A program made the translations under genes and the position numbers. The notes below the pieces were generated by a model. That model saw only the letters and a list, made by a program, of their open reading frames with translations. It searched no databases and was not told the origin of the DNA. A stretch of DNA of 64,000 bases from Noviherbaspirillum massiliense JC206 (GTDB taxonomy: Bacteria > Pseudomonadota > Gammaproteobacteria > Burkholderiales > Burkholderiaceae_D). Each line of letters starts with the position of its first letter. The first letter of the stretch is position 1. Location: positions 1,482,098 to 1,546,097 of the forward strand of contig NZ_HE978634.1 of assembly GCF_000312045.1 (NCBI RefSeq). The letters are read 5' to 3'. Positions 58,027-64,000 of the stretch are shown one piece after another.

Positions 58027-58646
58027 CTCGAATCCTTCATGTATTTCGACAGGACCAGACTCTGGGCAATGATGAAGGCAAACATCAGGCCGGTGAAGCC
58101 GAACAGCTTGAAGTTGACCCAGGTTGCCGTGGCATAGTTGAAGGCCACATAGAGATTGAGCACGCCCATCGCAAGGAAGAAAAGACCCCAGGTGACGCCC
58201 AGCCGCTGCCAGACGGAATCGGGGAGGCTAATCTGTTTTTCCATCATGAGCCGAACCAGGTTTTTGCGGAACAGCGTCTGGCTGACCAGTAATGCTGCGC
58301 CAAAGCACCAGTAAAGAACCGTCGGCTTCCATTTGATGAAGGTCTCGTTATGGAAATAGATGGTTGCACCGCCGAACAGGGTAATGATGGCCAGCGATAC
58401 CCAGAGCATGGAATCGATCTTTTTCCGGCGCAGCAGCAGGAAGGCGATCTGGGCGGCAGTTGCAATAATCGCCACCGCAGTGGCGAGCATGATGGGTGCC
58501 TGGCTGGCGGTAATGGCGGCGTTTCCACCGACCAGTCCGGACAGGTATTGCTGGGCCAGCGCCTGCGCGGTTTCGCCATTTCCCTCGCCCCACTTGAACA
58601 TGACGAAAAACAGGACAACTGGAAATATGTCGAACAAAAACTTCAT
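58023..58646 (-). CDS. yciB: Inner membrane septation protein A-like (YciB)
   Basis: A 207-residue polytopic inner-membrane protein of the YciB/IspZ (septation protein A) family, with about five hydrophobic segments starting [39 protein letters not shown] and the C-terminal [19 protein letters not shown] match the family well. E. coli YciB is linked to envelope elongation and division. It overlaps msrB upstream and bolA downstream by four bases each. Confidence 0.94.
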   Translation of the reverse strand: MKFLFDIFPVVLFFVMFKWGEGNGETAQALAQQYLSGLVGGNAAITASQAPIMLATAVAIIATAAQIAFLLLRRKKIDSMLWVSLAIITLFGGATIYFHNETFIKWKPTVLYWCFGAALLVSQTLFRKNLVRLMMEKQISLPDSVWQRLGVTWGLFFLAMGVLNLYVAFNYATATWVNFKLFGFTGLMFAFIIAQSLVLSKYMKDSR

Positions 58647-59062
58647 TCATTTTCCTTATTGGATTGCGGCTGCGCCTCGAAGCGCAGGGACGCGGAGTTG
58701 ATGCAATAGCGCAGACCGGTGGGAGGTGGGCCGTCCGGAAACACGTGGCCGAGATGCGCATCGCAGACATTGCACAGAATTTCGGTGCGTATCATGCCAT
58801 GGCTGCGGTCGATGCGCTCCGTGACATTGTCCGGATTGATCGGCTCGAAGTAGCTCGGCCAGCCGCAGCCGGAATCGAACTTCGTGTCGGATTCGAACAG
58901 CGGCGTGCCGCAGCAGACGCAGGTATAGATGCCGTGTTCGTGGTGGTCCCAGTAGCGGCCGGTAAAGGCGCGCTCGGTGGCCGCCTTGCGTGTGACCTGG
59001 TATTCGAGGGGATCGAGGACGGCGCGCCATTCCTCATCGGTCTTGATGACTTTGTCTGTCAT
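58643..59062 (-). CDS. msrB: Peptide-methionine (R)-S-oxide reductase MsrB
   Basis: MsrB repairs R-methionine sulfoxide in proteins. I start at the ATG at 59062 ([12 protein letters not shown]), giving 139 residues; the eleven residues upstream lie in the selO tail. The zinc-binding CxxC pairs (CVCCGTPLF and [12 protein letters not shown]) and the catalytic Cys of [11 protein letters not shown] are present, making this the zinc-containing cysteine type. There is no signal peptide, so it is cytosolic. Its start overlaps the selO stop (ATGA). Confidence 0.96.
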   Translation of the reverse strand: MTDKVIKTDEEWRAVLDPLEYQVTRKAATERAFTGRYWDHHEHGIYTCVCCGTPLFESDTKFDSGCGWPSYFEPINPDNVTERIDRSHGMIRTEILCNVCDAHLGHVFPDGPPPTGLRYCINSASLRFEAQPQSNKENE

Positions 59063-60558
59063 GATGAACAACTCACTTCTAAATGGCTGGCCCAATCGGG
59101 CGGCAGCTGCGCATAGCTTTCATGTTCAGGCTGCTCGTCGAAAGGCTTTTCGAGCACCCTGAGTAACTTTTTGATTTCGGAAAAATCCTTGTCCTGGGCC
59201 TTTTCGATGGCGATTTGTGCAAGATAGTTTCGCAGGACAAATTTCGGATTGACTGCATTCATTGCAATTTTACGCGAACTGTCGTCGCTGTTTTCCTGCT
59301 TCAAGCGCGCCCGGTAATCCGCGGCCCAGGCATCGAAGGCCGGGCGGTCGAGGACGAGGTCACGCAAGGGTTCGTCCGCAGCGGCGTCGTCAATCTTCAG
59401 GCTGCCCAAGCGGCGGAAGAATAGGGTGAAGTCCACGTGGTTCGCTTGCAGCAGCGCGAACGCGGCGTCCACCAATTTGCCGTCTTCCGGCATCTTCGTT
59501 TGCAAGCCGAGCTTCGCATGCAGCAGATCGTCCAGCTTGGTCTGGTATTCCGCCTTGTAGGGCTCCAGCGCCGCCTGCGTGTCTTCGACCGTGCCGATCA
59601 GGGGCAATAATGCCTGGCCGAGCGCGAAGCAGTTCCATTGCCCTATGCCGGGCTGCATCCGGTACGAGTACCGGCCCTGCTGGTCGCTGTGGTTGCAGAT
59701 ATGTCCCGCATCGAAAGCTTCCATGAAACCGAAAGGGCCGTAATCGATGGTCAGGCCGAGGATGGACATGTTGTCGGTGTTCATGACGCCATGCATGAAG
59801 CCGACCGCCTGCCATTGCGCGATCAGCCGGGCGGTCCGGCGCGTCACCTCGGTAAGGAATGCCGCATAGGGATTCGGCGTGTCGCGCAACTCAGGATAGA
59901 AACGGTCGATCACGTAGTCGGCCAGGATCTTTAGTTCTTCCTTCCTGTCCTTGTAATACCAGTGCTCAAAGGAGCCGAAGCGCACGAAGGTTGGCGACAT
60001 GCGGGTGGCAATCGCCCCTGTCTCCACCGTTTCCCGCATGACCGGGAGGTCGGTGCCGACGACGCACAAGGCACGGGTGGTGGGAATGCCGAGTGCAGCC
60101 AAGGCTTCGGAGCAGAGGAATTCCCGGATCGATGAGCGCAGCACAGCCCGGCCGTCACCCATGCGGGAATAGGGCGTCAGGCCGGCGCCTTTCAGTTGCA
60201 ATTCCAGGGTGGGATATCCGCTTGCCGGTCCCGGCACGTCGCCCAGCAGGATGGCCCTGCCATCGCCGAGCTGCCCGGCCCACACGCCGAACTGGTGCCC
60301 CGAATACACAGCAGCGAGCGGGATCGAGCCTGACGGCACACGGTTTCCGGCGAAGGTCTGGATGAAATCGTCAGTCGTAAATTCTGCCGGATCCAGCCCG
60401 ATTAGTTGCGCTGCGTCGGTGCTCGCGCATACAAGGTAAGGCGAGGGGACCGGGGTAGGCATCAGCCGGGTATAGAAGGCTGGCGGAAGCTGCGCGAACG
60501 AGTTCTCGAAAGTCAGCGTGTCGGTACGATAAGAGGCCGAAGGGCCAGGTGCATTCAT
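59059..60558 (-). CDS. selO: Protein adenylyltransferase SelO
   Basis: SelO (YdiU/UPF0061) is a pseudokinase that transfers AMP to Ser, Thr or Tyr residues; in E. coli it targets redox-stress proteins. The start is the ATG at 60558 (MNAPGPSAS), with AAGGA six bases upstream; the longer frame adds 18 unlikely residues. The 499-residue product has [38 protein letters not shown] (the metal-binding Asn and Asp) and [13 protein letters not shown]. It is first in the operon selO-msrB-yciB-bolA-ppiC and lacks the C-terminal selenocysteine of animal SelO, ending SSC-Ser-Ser-like instead (VSCSS). Confidence 0.94.
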   Translation of the reverse strand: MNAPGPSASYRTDTLTFENSFAQLPPAFYTRLMPTPVPSPYLVCASTDAAQLIGLDPAEFTTDDFIQTFAGNRVPSGSIPLAAVYSGHQFGVWAGQLGDGRAILLGDVPGPASGYPTLELQLKGAGLTPYSRMGDGRAVLRSSIREFLCSEALAALGIPTTRALCVVGTDLPVMRETVETGAIATRMSPTFVRFGSFEHWYYKDRKEELKILADYVIDRFYPELRDTPNPYAAFLTEVTRRTARLIAQWQAVGFMHGVMNTDNMSILGLTIDYGPFGFMEAFDAGHICNHSDQQGRYSYRMQPGIGQWNCFALGQALLPLIGTVEDTQAALEPYKAEYQTKLDDLLHAKLGLQTKMPEDGKLVDAAFALLQANHVDFTLFFRRLGSLKIDDAAADEPLRDLVLDRPAFDAWAADYRARLKQENSDDSSRKIAMNAVNPKFVLRNYLAQIAIEKAQDKDFSEIKKLLRVLEKPFDEQPEHESYAQLPPDWASHLEVSCSS

Positions 60559-60763
60559 AGGAAATCCTTGAGGGTATTCACCGCTATCCGGGCCGTCAAA
60601 GCAGCCGGGCATGGATGGGGGTCGTCACTTGTGCGCCGGCGCCTGGCACAGTTTTCGGAAATCAATGCCGGTCATTCCACGCGTGATAGGATGCGCAAGT
60701 ATGTTTCAGCTCAGTGTGCCGCGCGCACAGCCGTCTATTTTGACAGAGAAGAGGAAAAGCCAT

Positions 60764-61540
60764 ATGAATGCTCCAGAAAAACTAGAGATTCCATCCATGA
60801 AGGACAGGGTTTCCGCGGAGGAATGGCAAACCCGGGTCGATCTCGCCGCCTGCTATCGCCTGGTTGCAGATTTTGGCTGGAGCGATCTGATTTTCACGCA
60901 CATCACTGCGCGCGTGCCGGGAACCGGGGACCAGTTCCTGATTAACCCCTACGGCATGATGTTCGACGAGATCACGGCATCCTCGCTGGTGAAGATCGAC
61001 ATTCATGGAAATAAGCTTGACGAATCGCCGTTTCCGGTGAACCCGGCGGGATTCACCATTCATTCGGCGATTCACTCCGCACGGCACGATGCGCAATGCG
61101 TTCTCCACGTCCATAGCATCAACGGCGTGGCGGTATCGGCGCAGAAGAACGGCCTGCTGCCATTGTCCCAGCAATCGATCTTCGTCCTGTCGAGCCTTGC
61201 GTACCATGATTACGAAGGCGTCGCGCTGAATGAAGAGGAAAAGCCGCGCCTGGTCGCGGATCTCGGCGAGAAAAATTATTTGATGCTACGCAATCACGGA
61301 TTATTAACATTAGGCAAGACTATCGCCGATGCCTTCCTGAACATGTACATTTTTGAGGCGGCATGCATGATCCAGATCCGTGCCCAGGCTGGTGGCGGAG
61401 AGTTGGTCCCGATTCCATCCGCCATCATCAAGGGAGCCCAGCAGCAAGCCAAGACGGTCACCAAGTCTCAAGGTGGCATGCTGGCGTGGCCGGGGTTACT
61501 GCGGCGTCTCGACAGGATCGATTCATCCTTCAGGACCTGA
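60764..61540 (+). CDS. Class II aldolase/adducin family protein
   Basis: A 258-residue member of the zinc-dependent class II aldolase/adducin fold. From the ATG at 60764 (MNAPEKLEI; purine-rich AGAGGAAAAG upstream) it shows the zinc ligands HxH at His115 and His117 (VLHVHSINGVAVS) and His178 (LRNHGLL), with SDLIFTHITARVPG near the N-terminus. The substrate is not readable; relatives include L-fuculose-phosphate aldolase and many uncharacterised proteins, and adducin itself is catalytically inactive. It is plus-strand, divergent from selO. Confidence 0.9.
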   Translation: MNAPEKLEIPSMKDRVSAEEWQTRVDLAACYRLVADFGWSDLIFTHITARVPGTGDQFLINPYGMMFDEITASSLVKIDIHGNKLDESPFPVNPAGFTIHSAIHSARHDAQCVLHVHSINGVAVSAQKNGLLPLSQQSIFVLSSLAYHDYEGVALNEEEKPRLVADLGEKNYLMLRNHGLLTLGKTIADAFLNMYIFEAACMIQIRAQAGGGELVPIPSAIIKGAQQQAKTVTKSQGGMLAWPGLLRRLDRIDSSFRT

Positions 61541-61572
61541 AGGAACTTGAACAAGATTGACGGGAGGCAGAC

Positions 61573-62151
61573 ATGACACAGGCGCGGGCGGGATTTCGTG
61601 ACATGCAGTTGAGCACGGAAGAGGACTGGAAACTCATCGCCGCTGAATTCAAGCCGTACGCTGCGGCGCTGCCCGACCGCGTGCTCGCCCATTTGCGCAT
61701 TCTCGAAGGCGATTGCGGCGGCTTCCCGGTGGATCGGCTGACGCACAGTCTGCAGACGGCCACCCGGGCCTATCGCGACAAGCGCGACGAGGAATATGTG
61801 GTGTGCGCCTTGCTCCACGATATTGGCGATACCCTGGGCAGTTACAACCATCCGGATATCGCAGCCGCCATCCTGAAGCCTTTCGTGAGCCCGGAATACC
61901 ATGCGATGGTGGAAAAGCACGGCGTCTTCCAGGGCTACTATTTCTTTCACCATCTTGGAATGGACCGCAACCTGCGCGACCAGTTTGCGGGACAGTCCTT
62001 CTATGACGCGACCCTCGAGTTCTGTGAAAAATACGATGCGCCGGCATTCGATCCGGACTACGACACGCTCCCGCTGTCCTTTTTCGAGCCCATGCTGCGG
62101 CGCGTGATGGCGCGTCCGAAAAACACGATCTACAAGGCCGTCAAGGAGTAG
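61573..62151 (+). CDS. HD-domain protein (phosphohydrolase-like)
   Basis: A 192-residue HD-superfamily protein. The metal-binding residues are visible as His58 (LTHSLQTATRAYRD) and the HD pair His82-Asp83 (LLHDIGDTLGSYNHPDI). YFFHHLGMDRNLRD follows. Members of this group of compact HD proteins include phosphonate-type oxygenases and nucleotide hydrolases, and I cannot tell which applies. It lies 32 bases after the aldolase gene, probably in the same operon, with an acyl-CoA ligase gene 126 bases on. Confidence 0.85.
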   Translation: MTQARAGFRDMQLSTEEDWKLIAAEFKPYAAALPDRVLAHLRILEGDCGGFPVDRLTHSLQTATRAYRDKRDEEYVVCALLHDIGDTLGSYNHPDIAAAILKPFVSPEYHAMVEKHGVFQGYYFFHHLGMDRNLRDQFAGQSFYDATLEFCEKYDAPAFDPDYDTLPLSFFEPMLRRVMARPKNTIYKAVKE

Positions 62152-62277
62152 GAAAACGACAGAAGAAATCTGGTGCGGCGCACCATCGAAAATCGTTGAC
62201 GACTCGGAACGCACATTCAAAAATCACCAGAAAAACACAACCGGTTTTGTAGTCGCAATACCAATCTAGGAGACAAG

Positions 62278-63930
62278 ATGTCACATTATCTGAAGAGCCC
62301 GCTCATGGGCCAGATGATGAGCCAGCCCCTGCTCATCTCCACCATCATCAAGCACGCAGACCGCTACTTCGGCGCCAACGAAATCGTTTCGCGCCGCGTT
62401 GAAGGCGACATCCACCGCTATACCTACCGGGACTGCCACAAGCGTGCGCGCCAGATGGCGAATGCGCTCGGGAAGCTGGGTGTGAAGATGGGCGACCGGG
62501 TCGCCTCGCTCGCATGGAACGGCTACCGGCATCTCGAACTGTATTACGCGGTATCCGGCTCCGGCGCGGTGCTGCATACCGTCAATCCGCGTCTGCATCC
62601 GGAACAGATCGCCTATATCGTCAACCATGCCGAAGACCAGTATCTGTTCTTCGACATGACTTTCCTGCCGCTGGTCGAGGCCTTCGCACCACTATGCAAA
62701 ACCGTGAAGGGCTTCGTCGCGATGTGCGACCGCGAGCGCATGCCGAAGGAAAGCAAGGTCGCCAATCTCTTGTGCTATGAAGACCTGGTCGAAGGCAGTT
62801 CGGAGGATTATGAATGGCCGGTGTTCGATGAAGATTCGGCGTCCAGCCTCTGCTACACCTCCGGCACGACCGGGAATCCGAAAGGTGCGCTGTATTCCCA
62901 TCGTTCCACACTGTTGCATTCCTACGCGTCGGCGATGCCGGATGCGCTGAATGTTTCCTCACGCGATACCGTGCTGCCGGTAGTGCCGATGTTCCATGTG
63001 AATGCATGGGGCTTGCCCTACTCCGTGCCGCTTACCGGGGCGAAGCTGGTGTTCCCGGGGCCGGCGCTCGACGGCAAGTCCCTGTACGAAATATTTGAAC
63101 AGGAAAAGGTCACGTTCTCGGCCGGCGTGCCGACTGTATGGCTCGGGCTGCTCAATTATGTCGGCCAGAACAAGCTGAAATTTTCCAGCTTCAGACGCAC
63201 TGTGATCGGCGGCTCCGCCTGCCCGCCTGCGATGATGAAGACCTTGCGCGACCAGTACGGCATCGAAGTGGTGCATGCCTGGGGCATGACGGAAATGTCG
63301 CCACTGGGGACCACCTGTACCCTGCAGACGCGGCATATGTCTCTGCCCGGGGAACAGCAGCAGGCTATCCTGGAAAAGCAGGGACATACGATCTTCGGCG
63401 TGGACATGAAAATTGTCGACGACCATGGCAGGGAATTGCCGTGGGACGGCAAGACTTACGGCAATCTGCTGGTCAAGGGACCATGGGTGATCAGCAGCTA
63501 CTTCAAGGGCGAGGGCGGCGACGTGCTGCAGGATGGCTGGTTCCCGACCGGCGACGTGGCGACCATCGATCCGGATGGCTACATGCAGATCACCGACCGC
63601 AGCAAGGATGTGGTCAAGTCAGGCGGTGAATGGATCGGCACGATCGACCTCGAAAACATCGCAATGGCTCATCCTGCAGTGCAGATGGCTGCCTGCATCG
63701 GCGTTGCGCATCCGAAGTGGGATGAACGCCCGCTGCTGGTGGTGGTGAAGAAACCGGACGCCGAAGTGACGAAGGAAGAGCTGATCAGGTTCTACGACGG
63801 CAAGATTGCCAAGTGGTGGACGCCGGATGACGTGACCTTCGTCGATGCGCTGCCAATCGGCGCGACCGGAAAGATCCTGAAGAACCGGATCCGCGAACAG
63901 TTCAAGGATTACAAACTGCCGACGGCATAA
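62278..63930 (+). CDS. Acyl-CoA synthetase (AMP-forming)
   Basis: A 550-residue ANL-superfamily ligase that activates a carboxylic acid as acyl-AMP and then acyl-CoA. The P-loop is YTSGTTGNPKGALYSHRS (193 onward). HAWGMTEMSPLGTTC carries the aromatic-acyl pocket motif, GDVATIDPDGYMQITDRSKD the adenylate-binding motif, and the C-terminal Lys of PIGATGKILKNRIR closes the active site. Length and layout match medium/long-chain fatty acyl-CoA or 3-methylthiopropionyl-CoA ligases. The substrate is unassigned. A GGAGACAAG stretch just before the ATG is the ribosome-binding site. Confidence 0.93.
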   Translation: MSHYLKSPLMGQMMSQPLLISTIIKHADRYFGANEIVSRRVEGDIHRYTYRDCHKRARQMANALGKLGVKMGDRVASLAWNGYRHLELYYAVSGSGAVLHTVNPRLHPEQIAYIVNHAEDQYLFFDMTFLPLVEAFAPLCKTVKGFVAMCDRERMPKESKVANLLCYEDLVEGSSEDYEWPVFDEDSASSLCYTSGTTGNPKGALYSHRSTLLHSYASAMPDALNVSSRDTVLPVVPMFHVNAWGLPYSVPLTGAKLVFPGPALDGKSLYEIFEQEKVTFSAGVPTVWLGLLNYVGQNKLKFSSFRRTVIGGSACPPAMMKTLRDQYGIEVVHAWGMTEMSPLGTTCTLQTRHMSLPGEQQQAILEKQGHTIFGVDMKIVDDHGRELPWDGKTYGNLLVKGPWVISSYFKGEGGDVLQDGWFPTGDVATIDPDGYMQITDRSKDVVKSGGEWIGTIDLENIAMAHPAVQMAACIGVAHPKWDERPLLVVVKKPDAEVTKEELIRFYDGKIAKWWTPDDVTFVDALPIGATGKILKNRIREQFKDYKLPTA

Positions 63931-64000
63931 AGGGGCGCGTGTTCGACATGGTTTGACTCATATTTCCACCTGAGTACCAAGTTCGATCACGCGATTCCTG
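63931..64000. other. Window end, no gene seen
   Basis: The last 70 bases follow the acyl-CoA synthetase stop. They hold no complete open frame or clear terminator. Confidence 0.5.

Overview
The window is about 64 kb of a GC-rich proteobacterial chromosome. Gene content and order point to Betaproteobacteria, order Burkholderiales. The pointers are rnc-era-recO-pdxJ-acpS-nagZ-uvrC-pgsA, then a Gly/Gly/Cys/Leu tRNA cluster, then tRNA-Leu-tig-clpP-clpX-lon, then tRNA-Val/tRNA-Asp-ppiD. The family Oxalobacteraceae (Herminiimonas/Noviherbaspirillum-like) is my best guess, made from protein flavour only. It is core chromosome: I see no insertion sequence, integrase, prophage, CRISPR array or replication origin.

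Layout. 1-7162: a tight plus-strand operon from the 3' end of rnc to pgsA, many genes joined by ATGA overlaps. 7179-7828: a strong sigma70 promoter, tRNA-Gly, tRNA-Gly, tRNA-Cys and tRNA-Leu(UAA). 8280-12366: cho (a second GIY-YIG excinuclease), a Ser/Gly-rich lipoprotein, an unusual short RecQ and a cold-shock gene. 12498-19498: lactate permease, a LysR regulator, 2-haloacid dehalogenase, a TauE/SafE permease and malate synthase G, i.e. two-carbon and lactate metabolism. 19656-27979: MarC, a thioredoxin-like protein, tsaB-rimI-udg, a DUF1853 protein, lplT, alr and radA. 27995-31066: hpnC-hpnD-hpnE, which convert farnesyl diphosphate to squalene. 31197-35473: an RND efflux pair. 35646-44302: tRNA-Leu(UAG), tig, clpP, clpX, lon, tRNA-Val, tRNA-Asp and ppiD, a proteostasis block. 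44480-49888: tesA/ybbA (divergent), nnr and two FAD oxidoreductases. 50207-52383: an exported ParB-like protein and a frameshifted amidase. 52791-60558: purL, then the minus-strand operon selO-msrB-yciB-bolA-ppiC. 60764-63930: a class II aldolase, an HD protein and an acyl-CoA ligase.

How the genes work together. DNA repair recurs through the window (recO, uvrC, cho, recQ, family-4 UDG, radA). So does protein quality control (tig, clpPX, lon, two parvulins, msrB), as do envelope and lipid functions (pgsA, nagZ, lplT, hpnCDE, alr, the lipoprotein). Promoters and intrinsic terminators around the tRNA genes, cspA, glcB, clpP/clpX, lon, ppiD and purL divide the transcription units clearly.

I found no convincing wholly new multi-gene system. 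The best leads are a RecQ helicase whose winged-helix/HRDC end is replaced by a UvrD/PcrA-type Tudor-like domain, a DUF1853 protein with nuclease-like residues, an exported ParB-fold protein, a one-base frameshift in an amidase gene, two tRNA-Gly genes that differ only by a compensatory base pair, and a CATG that carries two divergent start codons.
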